Positions 1 to 8,501 of a stretch of 64,000 nucleotides of DNA are shown piece after piece. Where the stretch lies: positions 29,731-93,730 of the forward strand of contig JAZQLC010000014.1 in NCBI GenBank assembly GCA_045542485.1, written 5' to 3'. The translations under genes were made by a program, and so were the position numbers. The notes under the pieces are model-generated. The model was given only the letters and a program-made list of their open reading frames with translations. It was not told the DNA's origin and did not search any database. This stretch comes from SIG575 sp045542485. GTDB lineage: Bacteria; Bacillota; Clostridia; Oscillospirales; Acutalibacteraceae. The stretch's first letter is position 1. Each line of letters begins with the position of its first letter.

Positions 1-396
1 GTATGAAAAGTAAGGATTAAGTTTTCCCGGCTCTGCAATTGATATGCCGAAAATTTCGTCTGTCAGGTCAAAGGCCACGAGAAGTCTGTGATGGAGCTTC
101 ATATCCTGCGGGATTTTCTGGCTCATAGCAAAACTCATCAGCAGATATCTTGCGTTGGCTACAACCTGCATCACAGCCATTTCAAGATATCCCGATGCTG
201 CTGCGATTACCGTGAAACCTGCATATTCACCTGCAGAGGCGTTGTTTGTAAAACTTGCAAGGGTTGCCTGAAAGGCGGTCAGACCTGCATTTGCTGCAGC
301 AATACCCAGAGTAAAAGCCACTGCAAAATATCCCAACGCGATAGGGATACCGTTTCTGACACCTTTTTTAAAGGCTTGTCTGTTTTCGCGTTTCAC
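1..396 (-). CDS. azlC: AzlC family branched-chain amino acid permease, large subunit (partial)
   Basis: The gene runs off the left edge; only the first 132 residues are present (AzlC proteins are usually about 230 residues). The translation from GTG 396 contains RNGIPIALGYFAVAFTLGIA, an early hydrophobic helix, then a segment with TNNASAGEYAG and MQVVANARYLLMSFA, which matches the N-terminal half of AzlC. AzlC pairs with the small AzlD protein to export branched-chain amino acids; AzlD would lie outside the window. GTG is chosen because AAGGTGG (404-410) sits 7 nt upstream. That ribosome binding site abuts the stop codon of the preceding metallophosphoesterase gene, so the two are probably cotranscribed, although no functional link is evident. 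Confidence 0.85.
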   Translation of the reverse strand, partial: MKRENRQAFKKGVRNGIPIALGYFAVAFTLGIAAANAGLTAFQATLASFTNNASAGEYAGFTVIAAASGYLEMAVMQVVANARYLLMSFAMSQKIPQDMKLHHRLLVAFDLTDEIFGISIAEPGKLNPYFSY

Positions 397-409
397 AAGT
401 AAACCACCT

Positions 410-1573
410 TTATGAGATTAATGCTATAAATGATTTGATGGGGATTGTAAGACCCATAAGGAACATATCAAAGATATATTTGATGCTGTTGATGTGATAG
501 AGAATAACATCAACAGGCTCTGTGCAGTATGTTTTAAGATATTCAATAAGTCTTGTTTCGTAAGTGCTTGTGTCTTCTTCGTTAAGCTCGATAACACGGA
601 CACCTCTGTTGTCTGAACCGTATCCGCCGAATCCTGCTGCAGGAGAATTTACAAGGTCAATGCCCATATAGGGAACAACGAAATCGTTTTTGTGGTCGTG
701 GCCGAAGAACATAGCCTTGACATCACCCTGCTCTACCATTTTTTCAAACTGGAGTGAATCGACCGTACCGTGACAGGGTGCCTCACGGAGAGTGCCTGAT
801 GCGTTTTCGGGAAGAACGAAGAATTTATCGCCGATCTGAACAGCACCGTCAGGGTTGTCTGTTTCCACAAGAGCGGCATCGATTTCATTAACGACTATAT
901 GCTGGAAAACCATTGACGGAACGGGAACGCCGCCATTCTGCTCTTTAAGAGCGTTTGATGTTTCCACGTACCAGTCAATCTGGTCAGAGTAAACGTGGTC
1001 GTAGCCGCCGTTAAGACCGTCGTACATATTTGAATCGAAAACATAGAGATTGTATGCAATCTTTGTGCCATCTGATGAAAGAATGGGAAGATTATATGTT
1101 CCGCATCCTGTGATAGCTTCACCTTCATCGATTGCCACACAGCAGTCGTATTCATTGTAGATTCTCATCTGCTTCTCTTTTGATACATAGCCTTCTGCGT
1201 CGTGGTTACCGAAAGTAACTGCAACGGGAACACCGTATTCTTCAAAAAGAGACATAAATGAATCGATAGCTTTTCTTACTTTCTGTTCAGAATGAGCATC
1301 TGTAAAGCCTCTTGCAACAGAGTCCGAAATATTGTCGCCGGTGAGAACGATAAGGTCGGGGTCTTCATCTTCAATTATTTTTCTTAAATATTCATTTGTT
1401 TTTTTTACGGGATTTTCTGTATCCTGTAAATCTGCTACCTGAATGATTTTGAATGAGCCATCCTCATTAAACTTAAGAGTGTCGGCGCTTTCACTCTCGG
1501 CGCCGACACATAAAGTAAACATTGAAAGACTTAACAAAACAGACAAGATAATAGCTAATGTTTTTTTAAACAT
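410..1573 (-). CDS. Secreted calcineurin-like metallophosphoesterase (paralog A)
   Basis: 387 residues. An N-terminal signal peptide (lysines, then a hydrophobic core to about residue 25, VGA cleavage region) predicts export. The two-metal phosphoesterase motifs are visible in order: DLQD (48-51), GDN (79-81), GNHD (122-125), FQH (223-225) and GHDH (291-294). Motif I is D-x-Q rather than the common D-x-H. The order and length resemble the DCR2/purple-acid-like metallophosphoesterases; the substrate is unknown. It follows a clear paralog (1609-2799) by 35 nt with its own AAAGGAG site, so it is second in the operon. The C-terminus (about 350-387) is hydrophobic and does not resemble the catalytic core. 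Family assignment is firm; the biological role (for example phosphate scavenging) is a guess. Confidence 0.85.
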   Translation of the reverse strand: MFKKTLAIILSVLLSLSMFTLCVGAESESADTLKFNEDGSFKIIQVADLQDTENPVKKTNEYLRKIIEDEDPDLIVLTGDNISDSVARGFTDAHSEQKVRKAIDSFMSLFEEYGVPVAVTFGNHDAEGYVSKEKQMRIYNEYDCCVAIDEGEAITGCGTYNLPILSSDGTKIAYNLYVFDSNMYDGLNGGYDHVYSDQIDWYVETSNALKEQNGGVPVPSMVFQHIVVNEIDAALVETDNPDGAVQIGDKFFVLPENASGTLREAPCHGTVDSLQFEKMVEQGDVKAMFFGHDHKNDFVVPYMGIDLVNSPAAGFGGYGSDNRGVRVIELNEEDTSTYETRLIEYLKTYCTEPVDVILYHINSIKYIFDMFLMGLTIPIKSFIALIS

Positions 1574-1608
1574 AGTTATCTCCTTTTGTTAGTAAATTAT
1601 TTTATAAA

Positions 1609-2799
1609 TTAAAAAATAAGTGCAAAGATATCAGAAAGAACATCAAGGATTGAAACACCGTTCTGGGGAGCAAGAATGAGATAACGGAAAACGCTCCATA
1701 CATCGCCCTCACTCATAAGGTATCTGCATTCTGAAAGGTTGTCAACTGCAAATTTGTCAAAATAGTTGATAACCTTTGTTTCATATTTTGATGTGTCATT
1801 TTCGTTGATTGTGATAACGCGCACACCACGTGTTGACTTGTCGCCGTATGAGCCGAAGCCTGATGTGGGAGTGTTTACGATATCAATGCCCTGATAGGGA
1901 ACAACGAAAGAGTTAACATGGTCGTGACCGAAGAACATAGCCTTGACATCGCCCTGTGCTACCATTGTTTCGAACTGGAGTGAGTCCTGAGTGCCGGGGC
2001 AGGGATTTTCGTTGATAACGCCTGTTGCGTTTTCGGGAAGTGTGAAATATTTTTCGCCAACCTTTATTGAGTTGGAGGCACCTTCTGTTGTTTCAACGAG
2101 GGCATTGTAGATTTCATTTACGATAATGTGCTGGAAAGCCATTGAGGGAACGGGAACGCCACCGTTTGCTGCTTTAAGAGCATTTGATGTGTTTACATAC
2201 CATTCAATCTGGTCTTCGTGAACATAGTCATAACCACCATATACTTCGTCATACATATTTGAGTCGAACATCCAGAGGTTATAAACAACTTTTTCGCCGT
2301 CAGATGAAAGAATGGGGAGATTGTATGTACCGCAACCATAGAGGCTGTCGCCTTCATCGAAGCCCACGCAGCACTTATATTTCTGATACATAGTCATCTG
2401 TTCTTCTTTGCTGATGAGAGCTTCAGCGTCGTGGTTGCCGAAAACAACAGCAACGGGAACACCGATTTCTTCAAAGAAAGACATTGTGTTGTCGATAGCT
2501 TTTTCTACCTGCCATCTTGCAATATCTACTGTAAGGGCCTCACCGGAACCACCTGCGATGTTATCGCCTGTAAGAACGATAAGATCGGGGTCTTCCTCTG
2601 CGATAATCGCACCAAGATAGTCGTAAGTTGCTGAAACGGCATAAGAAGTATCCTGAAGGTCTGCAACCTGCAAGATTTTGAATTCGCCGTCGCCTTTGAA
2701 TTTGAGTGTTTTGTCTTCTAAGTCAAGTGCAGAAACACCTGCTGAAAAAACGCTGAGGCAGAGCACTGCTGCCAGGATGATAGAAATTATTTTTTTCAT
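1609..2799 (-). CDS. Secreted calcineurin-like metallophosphoesterase (paralog B)
   Basis: 396 residues with a signal peptide (MKK, hydrophobic core, GVSA about residue 24). Motifs: DLQD (47-50), GDN (78-80), GNHD (121-124), FQH (222-224), GHDH (291-294). It shares most of its sequence, including motif I with Gln, with the next gene downstream, so the pair arose by tandem duplication. The C-terminal 35 residues diverge and end in a hydrophobic helix closing with SDIFALIF. Translation starts at ATG 2799 after AAAGGA. A near-consensus sigma-A promoter lies 35-60 nt upstream. It is first in an operon that continues through paralog A into azlC. Confidence 0.85.
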   Translation of the reverse strand: MKKIISIILAAVLCLSVFSAGVSALDLEDKTLKFKGDGEFKILQVADLQDTSYAVSATYDYLGAIIAEEDPDLIVLTGDNIAGGSGEALTVDIARWQVEKAIDNTMSFFEEIGVPVAVVFGNHDAEALISKEEQMTMYQKYKCCVGFDEGDSLYGCGTYNLPILSSDGEKVVYNLWMFDSNMYDEVYGGYDYVHEDQIEWYVNTSNALKAANGGVPVPSMAFQHIIVNEIYNALVETTEGASNSIKVGEKYFTLPENATGVINENPCPGTQDSLQFETMVAQGDVKAMFFGHDHVNSFVVPYQGIDIVNTPTSGFGSYGDKSTRGVRVITINENDTSKYETKVINYFDKFAVDNLSECRYLMSEGDVWSVFRYLILAPQNGVSILDVLSDIFALIF

Positions 2800-2832
2800 T
2801 TTATCATCGTCCTTTCTTATTTTATTGTAGTA

Positions 2833-2861
2833 ATTATATACTTCTTATCTTCGGTTGTCAA
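2833..2861 (-). promoter_or_regulatory. Sigma-A promoter for the metallophosphoesterase operon
   Basis: On the minus strand TTGACA (2861-2856), 17-nt spacer, TATAAT (2838-2833): consensus at both boxes. It is divergent from the promoter at 2871-2899, only 9 nt away, so a regulator bound here could affect both. Confidence 0.85.
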
Positions 2862-2870
2862 CTTAATGTG

Positions 2871-2899
2871 TTGATTTTTACTGAGTTATTATGTATAAT
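2871..2899 (+). promoter_or_regulatory. Sigma-A promoter for the lipoprotein/C_GCAxxG/peptidase genes
   Basis: TTGATT (2871-2876), 17-nt spacer, TATAAT (2894-2899), about 38 nt before the ATG at 2938. Confidence 0.8.
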
Positions 2900-2937
2900 T
2901 AGCATAAAGAATTAACGCGGTAGGAGGTGTAGCTCTG

Positions 2938-3624
2938 ATGAAAAAGGTTGCGTGTGTTTTCTTTGCACTTATATTTTCTCTGATGTTTGTTTCGTGCACA
3001 CAGACGCAGGAGGTTGAAGAAAACATTGTTGCTTATGTAAATTCCGAACCTATAACGGAAGAGGAGTTCGAATATTTCAGAAAAAAGTGTAAGTCAGAGG
3101 TACTCAACGATTGTCTTGAACAGTTTTCTGTTCAGTATACGGAGGTTTTCTGGCAGACAGAATTTGACGGAGTTACTCCGGAACAGATGCTTTATGAGAG
3201 GACACTCAGTGAGTGCGTCAGGGCGAAAATCCAGTTTCTTCTGATGAAAGAAGAAGGTATTTATGAAGATATCACCTTTAAAGCGCTCAAAGAAAAAGCA
3301 GAGAACTTCAATGCTGAGAACGAAGGTAAAGAGGGTGTCGTAGGAATCAAATCAATACAGATGAGTCAGTTTTATTCCTACTATCTCCAGACGGGCATAA
3401 TGGAGCTTCAGAACATTTACGCAGAGGGAAAACTGAAGCCTACCGAAAAAGAAATTCAGGACAAAATAGACGCGCTTTACGGTGATTTTGAAGGCGAATA
3501 TGAGCAGGACTTTGAAAGCATAGCCATAAGCCGATTGAAAACAGAAAAATATGAAAAATATATTGACGAGCTTTGTGACAAGGCAGAAGTAAAGGAGAAT
3601 GAAAATTATGGAAAGCAGAGTTGA
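2938..3624 (+). CDS. Lipoprotein with SurA/PrsA-like N-terminal region
   Basis: 228 residues. A type II signal peptide ends in FVSC, with Cys20 the likely lipidated residue. The mature start (VAYVNSEPITEEEFEYF) is the pattern that opens SurA/PrsA/trigger-factor-like chaperone domains. The rest is charged and helical, and no parvulin PPIase domain is present, so this is a SurA_N-type lipoprotein rather than a full PrsA. It is probably anchored on the outer face of the membrane and may assist folding of exported proteins; a secreted peptidase is encoded two genes downstream. AGGAGGT (2922-2928) sets the start. The 3' end overlaps the next gene by 17 nt. Confidence 0.65.
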   Translation: MKKVACVFFALIFSLMFVSCTQTQEVEENIVAYVNSEPITEEEFEYFRKKCKSEVLNDCLEQFSVQYTEVFWQTEFDGVTPEQMLYERTLSECVRAKIQFLLMKEEGIYEDITFKALKEKAENFNAENEGKEGVVGIKSIQMSQFYSYYLQTGIMELQNIYAEGKLKPTEKEIQDKIDALYGDFEGEYEQDFESIAISRLKTEKYEKYIDELCDKAEVKENENYGKQS

Positions 3625-4054
3625 AAAGGCAGTAGAGCTTTTCGGAAAAGGTTACAACTGTTCTCAGGCAGTTTTCTGCGCTTTTGCAGATAAATTCGGT
3701 ATTGACGATGAAACGGCTATGCGTCTTTCAATCGGATTCGGCGGAGGCTTCGGCCGACTTCGTGAAGTGTGCGGTGCTTTCAGCGGATGCACTCTTCTTA
3801 TCGGTCTTGCAAGTAATACAGACCTTGAAAACGCAGCGGAAGCGAAAAAAGAAGTTTATAAAAAGGTCAGGGAAATCAAAGAAGAATTTGAAAAAAGAAA
3901 TGGCTGTTCTTTTATCTGCCGGGATCTTCTCGGGATGGACGGGCCTTCAGAAAGTCACGTTCCCGCAGTGAGAGATGAAACATACAAAAAAACGCGTCCT
4001 TGCGAAGAGATTGTCCGCAACGCAGCGATGATAATGGACGAATATTTCAGATAA
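3608..4054 (+). CDS. C_GCAxxG_C_C family putative redox protein
   Basis: 148 residues. The conserved cysteine pattern is visible: GYNCSQAVFCAF near the N-terminus, then GFGGGFGRLREVCGAFSGCT, and later Cys residues in GCSFICRDLL. This is the family named for its C_GCAxxG_C_C signature, a small protein with a possible metal or disulfide redox centre and no settled function. ATG 3608 is preferred over ATG 3599 because AGGAG (3593-3597) gives 10 nt spacing to 3608 and 1 nt to 3599. It overlaps the end of the lipoprotein gene, so the two are coupled. Confidence 0.8.
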   Translation: MESRVEKAVELFGKGYNCSQAVFCAFADKFGIDDETAMRLSIGFGGGFGRLREVCGAFSGCTLLIGLASNTDLENAAEAKKEVYKKVREIKEEFEKRNGCSFICRDLLGMDGPSESHVPAVRDETYKKTRPCEEIVRNAAMIMDEYFR

Positions 4055-4069
4055 AAGGAGTTGGTTTCT

Positions 4070-6844
4070 GTGAGAAAGAAAGTCCTTTCTCTTTTTCTCA
4101 GCACGGTTTTTGTACTGAGCATTTTCTCTTTTTGCGGTACAACAACTTTTGCATATGATGAAACAAGTAATCTTACTTTCAGTGTACTTACCCCAGAAGA
4201 TAAAGAAATTCTCAACAGTGGCGGCAGGATTTCTTCGCACACGTCCTCGGCTTTGCCCGAAACCAAAAGAGCAAACAGATTGCTCCGACTTCCCGATGAG
4301 TTTGCTGTGAAGTATGTAAAAGAAACAGGTGATCAGGGCCTTTTCGGTACCTGCTGGGCTTTTGCTGCTCTGACATCAAGTGAAACGGGACTGGGAAGTA
4401 AAGGTGTAGGTGAAAATCTGTCCGAGGCACACCTTGCATATTTTGCTTATTCTTCAGTGAATCAGAAAAAAGCATTCAGAAATATTTTTTCTGACTACAA
4501 CCCTTTCAATAACGGTGGCTTTGACAACACTGCCTGCGGAGCTCTTTCAAACTGGTACGGTCCGGCACCTGAATCAGACTTTCCTTATTCTGAAGTGAAG
4601 ATAAATGACAGATACAAAATAACATCTGTTGCACATCTTCAGAATATGATATCTTTCCCCGAATATAATTATGACACACCTTCTGAACAGGCTGCTGCGA
4701 GAAAGCATCTTGTCGAGCAGGTTAAAGAGCAGATGTATAAAACGGGTCAGGCGGTTGATATTTCATATCTTGCTTCAAACAGAGAAGAAAATTTCAACGA
4801 AAGCACAAATGCCTGGTACAACTATATCGGCTCTTACACAAACCATTCTGTTACCATTGTGGGATGGGATGATAATTTCCCCAAAGAAAACTTCAACAAT
4901 TCGAAATATATCGAAAATGACGGCGCGTGGCTCGTTCAGAACAGCTGGGGCGAAAACTGGGGCTCAAAGGGCTTTTTCTGGCTTTCATATGAAGATGTGA
5001 CAATAGATTACATAGGAATTTATCTTTACGAAAGCAACGACAATTATGAGGGCATCTACTCTCACGACGAAAGTGTTCAGTACACTCCCGTCGGCTTTGA
5101 GGATTCCACGGAAATTTTTATGGCGAATGTTTTCAAGGCGAAGAAAAATGAAGTTCTTGAAGCAGTTTCTTTCTATACAACCGATGTGAACACAAAATAC
5201 ACCGTAAAAATCTATACAGACCTTGTGAACGAAAAAGACCCCACCTCAGGTGTTCTTGAGGCAGAGTTTTCAGGAGTGAAGGAGCTTCCCGGATATTATA
5301 CGGAAAACCTTGACTCAGGTATAAATCTCACAAGCGGAAAGAAGTTCAGTGTGGTTGTTTATCTCAATAATCCTACTGAAAAACTTACTGCCCAGGTTGA
5401 AGCGATTTATATGGAATACAGAGTTCAGTCTACCGCAAATGTCAGCAGTGCCGGAGAAAGTTTTGTCAGTTCTGACGGTGACAGGTGGGAAGACATTCAC
5501 ACTAAGGTTATAAAAGGCTTTGACGGACCTACGGAATATATGCGTCTGGGAAATTTTGCAATCAAGGCTTTTACAAGCAGTGAAAAATATGTGAAATTCT
5601 CTCTTGATGACGGTGAAATTTCTTTTGCCGAAAAGTTACAGCTTACTTGTCTGAGTGCAGATGAAATTTATTATACTCTTGACGGCAGTGACCCCCGTGA
5701 AAACGGAATTCTTTACACAAAACCCATTTCTCTCAGAGAGGAAGCTGTTGTCAGGGCAGTAGCATCAGATGAAAACGGCTTTGGTCAGGTTTATGAGAAA
5801 GAGTATCTTCAGGCTGAAACGGTGCTTGAGGGACTGACTCTGAGTACAGAAACGGAAATTATTGAGGTTGACATCGCTTCCGAGGATGGGGGAATTATCC
5901 TGCTGGAAAACGGAACAGGTCAGGTTGGCGTTACGCCTTCTTCCTACTATCAGGTGGAGGTTGACGGAGTTTCTGTGGATAACGGAGAAACAGTTTATGT
6001 ACCCGTAGAGGAATACAGGACAAACATAATTGAAATCACTGTCAGTGCTGACGGCTATAAATCTCACAGTTATTCACTGAATGTGTTTGTCAATCCCATA
6101 GACTACGACTACGAAAAAGAAACCATAATTTTTGATGAAACAATGGTTTCTGTAAAGACTAAGTATTATCAGACAGTTGTCAGTGGTCAGAGCGTGACAG
6201 AGTGGCTTGATTCGCCCTCTGCGATGACCTTTGTTGTTCAGGTTGGTGAAGAGGGCTTCCTTACCCGTCTGCCTGAGAGAAAAAGTATTATTGAGCCTGA
6301 AATAAATTATATTGACGAGTGTTCTGTTGAAATGTTCGGAGAGAAAGTATATTATAAATTTTCTCCCGATGAGGAGTTTACGGAAGAAAACTCTGTTTCT
6401 TTCGGTTACATTCCCGTGGTGCCGGGCACAACGATGTATATCGGCAGAAAAGCAGGTGGCGGCAAATTTGCCTCGCCCGTTGTGGAATGGGTGATTCCTG
6501 AAAGACCGGTGATTGAAGATGTTGTTGAAACTGAAAAAATCGGAAAAACAAAAGTGAAAATCACAAGTTATGAGGGCCTGGCTTATTATTGCGTGGAAAC
6601 AGGAACCTACTCTGACGGTGTTTTTAAAAATCTTAATCCCGGCGAGAAATATACCTTTGAGGTTTTAAAACCTACCGACGGTAAAATGTTTGAAAGCGAA
6701 AAAATAATCTTTGAAATCACAACGGATACTGACGGATGGTTTGAAAAGCTTAAAAATGATATGATGTCAGAAAGTGAAATTGTCGCTTTCTTTGCCAGAA
6801 TCACTTACAATATGCGCTTGTTCTTCGTAGGGTTTTTTGAGTGA
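4070..6844 (+). CDS. Secreted papain-like (C1A) cysteine peptidase with lectin-like and beta-sandwich domains
   Basis: 924 residues from GTG 4070, which has AAAAGGAG 9 nt upstream; the TTG at 4061 touches the ribosome binding site. Signal peptide about 1-28. The catalytic domain carries the oxyanion Gln89 and nucleophile Cys95 (DQGLFGTCWAF), His259 (NHSVTIVGWDD) and Asn291 (QNSWGENW). A beta-rich segment (about 310-480) resembles the lectin-like domain that follows bacterial C1 peptidases. Then comes a chitobiase-C-terminal-like repeat (YYTLDGSDP, about 505-580), a cadherin-like beta sandwich (about 590-680) and further beta modules. There is no LPXTG motif or S-layer repeat; the last residues form a hydrophobic stretch (FFARITYNMRLFFVGFF). 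Probably a surface peptidase. Only 15 nt separate it from the upstream gene, so they share a transcript. Confidence 0.85.
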   Translation: MRKKVLSLFLSTVFVLSIFSFCGTTTFAYDETSNLTFSVLTPEDKEILNSGGRISSHTSSALPETKRANRLLRLPDEFAVKYVKETGDQGLFGTCWAFAALTSSETGLGSKGVGENLSEAHLAYFAYSSVNQKKAFRNIFSDYNPFNNGGFDNTACGALSNWYGPAPESDFPYSEVKINDRYKITSVAHLQNMISFPEYNYDTPSEQAAARKHLVEQVKEQMYKTGQAVDISYLASNREENFNESTNAWYNYIGSYTNHSVTIVGWDDNFPKENFNNSKYIENDGAWLVQNSWGENWGSKGFFWLSYEDVTIDYIGIYLYESNDNYEGIYSHDESVQYTPVGFEDSTEIFMANVFKAKKNEVLEAVSFYTTDVNTKYTVKIYTDLVNEKDPTSGVLEAEFSGVKELPGYYTENLDSGINLTSGKKFSVVVYLNNPTEKLTAQVEAIYMEYRVQSTANVSSAGESFVSSDGDRWEDIHTKVIKGFDGPTEYMRLGNFAIKAFTSSEKYVKFSLDDGEISFAEKLQLTCLSADEIYYTLDGSDPRENGILYTKPISLREEAVVRAVASDENGFGQVYEKEYLQAETVLEGLTLSTETEIIEVDIASEDGGIILLENGTGQVGVTPSSYYQVEVDGVSVDNGETVYVPVEEYRTNIIEITVSADGYKSHSYSLNVFVNPIDYDYEKETIIFDETMVSVKTKYYQTVVSGQSVTEWLDSPSAMTFVVQVGEEGFLTRLPERKSIIEPEINYIDECSVEMFGEKVYYKFSPDEEFTEENSVSFGYIPVVPGTTMYIGRKAGGGKFASPVVEWVIPERPVIEDVVETEKIGKTKVKITSYEGLAYYCVETGTYSDGVFKNLNPGEKYTFEVLKPTDGKMFESEKIIFEITTDTDGWFEKLKNDMMSESEIVAFFARITYNMRLFFVGFFE

Positions 6845-6900
6845 TTTGTCAAAATAATACTTATACAAATTAAGAAATATGTTAAAAATTAAAGAAAAAT

Positions 6901-6929
6901 TTGACGAAATGCGAAAAAAGTTCTATAAT
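6901..6929 (+). promoter_or_regulatory. Sigma-A promoter of rfbACD
   Basis: TTGACG (6901-6906), 17-nt spacer, TATAAT (6924-6929), 55 nt before the rfbA start. Confidence 0.85.
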
Positions 6930-6984
6930 AGATGTGCCCCCTTTACGGAGGACAGCATTTTATAGTGAAAAGGAGCGTGTTTAA

Positions 6985-7926
6985 GTGAAAGGAATCATTC
7001 TTGCAGGAGGCTCAGGTACAAGACTTTATCCCCTGACAATGGTAACCAGTAAACAGCTTTTGCCGGTTTATGATAAACCGATGATATATTATCCTCTCTC
7101 AAACCTGATGTTGGCAGGTATCAGAGAAATTCTTATAATTTCAACAAAGGAAGACACACCTAAATTTGAACATCTTTTAGGTGACGGAAGTCAGTTCGGT
7201 CTCAAGCTTTCCTATGCAGTTCAGGAAAAACCCGAGGGTCTTGCACAGGCTTTTGTTATCGGAGAAAAATTTATCGGTAATGACAATGTTGCGATGATTC
7301 TCGGCGACAACATTTTCTACGGCAGCGGTCTCGGACATATTCTCCGTCAGGCTGCAAAACGTGAAGTGGGCGCAACAATCTTCGGATATTATGTTGAAGA
7401 CCCCAGAGCTTTCGGCGTTGTGGAATTTGATAAAAAAGGTCACGCAGTTTCAATTGAGGAAAAACCGCAGAATCCCAAATCGAACTATGCAGTAACCGGT
7501 CTCTATTTCTACGACAACAAGGTTGTGGAATATGCAAAGAATCTTAAAAAGAGTGCCAGAGGCGAATACGAAATAACAGACATCAACAGAATGTATCTCG
7601 AAGCGGGAACGCTCGAAGTGAAAACTCTCGGCAGAGGTTTCGCGTGGCTTGATACGGGCACTGTTGACTCTCTTATCGATGCAGGTAATTTCGTGAAGAC
7701 TATTGAAACTCTTCAGGGTATCAAAATTTCTGCACCGGAAGAAATCGCATATAATATGCATTGGATTACAAAGAAAAAGCTTGTAGAATCAGCTAACAAA
7801 TACGGCAAATCCTCTTACGGTCAGCATCTTATGAGAGTTGCCGAGGGCAAAATTCTCTATGCGGACACCCCCGGTCAGAGACCTCATTGGGGCAGAGAAG
7901 ATGATGAGTCGAAAGGAAAAAACTGA
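6985..7926 (+). CDS. rfbA: Glucose-1-phosphate thymidylyltransferase (RmlA)
   Basis: 313 residues. It catalyses dTTP + glucose-1-phosphate to dTDP-glucose, the first step of dTDP-L-rhamnose synthesis. The nucleotidyltransferase signature GIILAGGSGTRLYPLT is at the N-terminus, followed by YDKPMIYYPLSNLMLAG, and GLAWLDTG-like (RGFAWLDTGTVDSL) near residue 230. Length is slightly above the usual 290 because of a basic, Lys/Glu-rich C-terminal tail. It starts at GTG 6985 with AGGAG 9 nt upstream. First gene of the rfbA-rfbC-rfbD operon; cytoplasmic. Confidence 0.95.
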   Translation: MKGIILAGGSGTRLYPLTMVTSKQLLPVYDKPMIYYPLSNLMLAGIREILIISTKEDTPKFEHLLGDGSQFGLKLSYAVQEKPEGLAQAFVIGEKFIGNDNVAMILGDNIFYGSGLGHILRQAAKREVGATIFGYYVEDPRAFGVVEFDKKGHAVSIEEKPQNPKSNYAVTGLYFYDNKVVEYAKNLKKSARGEYEITDINRMYLEAGTLEVKTLGRGFAWLDTGTVDSLIDAGNFVKTIETLQGIKISAPEEIAYNMHWITKKKLVESANKYGKSSYGQHLMRVAEGKILYADTPGQRPHWGREDDESKGKN

Positions 7927-7928
7927 TA

Positions 7929-8501
7929 ATGAATATTATTGAAACAGAGCTTGTTGATGCATTTATTATTGAACCCAGGGTTTTCGGTGACCACAGAGGC
8001 TGGTTTATGGAAAGCTACAATAAAGATGCACTTGAAAAAGTAGGAATAAACACTGACTTTGTTCAGGATAACCGTTCTTTTTCCCAGAAAAAGGGTACAC
8101 TCAGAGGGCTTCACTGTCAGACCAATCCCAGATGTCAGGCAAAGCTTGTAAGCTGTGTCAAGGGTGCGGTGATGGATGTTATTGTAGACATCAGAGAGGG
8201 CTCACCCTCTTATCTTAAATGGATTGCGGTTGAACTTTCCGAAGAAAACAAAAAACAGCTTTTTGTTCCCAAGGGATTTTTACACGGTTTTATTACACTG
8301 ACAGATGATGTTGAGTTTTCGTATAAGGTTGATGATTACTATTCACCTGAAAATGACAGAAGTGTCTGCTACTGTGACGAAACCTTCGGTGTTGAATGGG
8401 GAAATGATAACCCTGTACTCAGTGAAAAGGATATACGCGCACCTAAATTCAAAGACAGTGATGTGAGATTTTTCTATGAAGGAGCGGAAGTTCTGAAATG
8501 A
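7929..8501 (+). CDS. rfbC: dTDP-4-dehydrorhamnose 3,5-epimerase (RmlC)
   Basis: 190 residues, the normal family length. It epimerises dTDP-4-keto-6-deoxyglucose at C3 and C5. Visible family motifs: EPRVFGDHRGWFMESY, FVQDNRSFSQKKGTLRGLH with the catalytic His in LRGLH, and FVPKGFLHGF. Only 2 nt separate it from rfbA and it overlaps rfbD by 4 nt (ATGA), so the three are translated as a unit. Confidence 0.95.
   Translation: MNIIETELVDAFIIEPRVFGDHRGWFMESYNKDALEKVGINTDFVQDNRSFSQKKGTLRGLHCQTNPRCQAKLVSCVKGAVMDVIVDIREGSPSYLKWIAVELSEENKKQLFVPKGFLHGFITLTDDVEFSYKVDDYYSPENDRSVCYCDETFGVEWGNDNPVLSEKDIRAPKFKDSDVRFFYEGAEVLK

Noticed and set aside
88..402. Plus-strand open frame of 104 codons at the left edge
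   Set aside because: It is antisense to azlC, whose translation shows clear family motifs and a ribosome binding site; the plus frame is Cys/His-rich nonsense.
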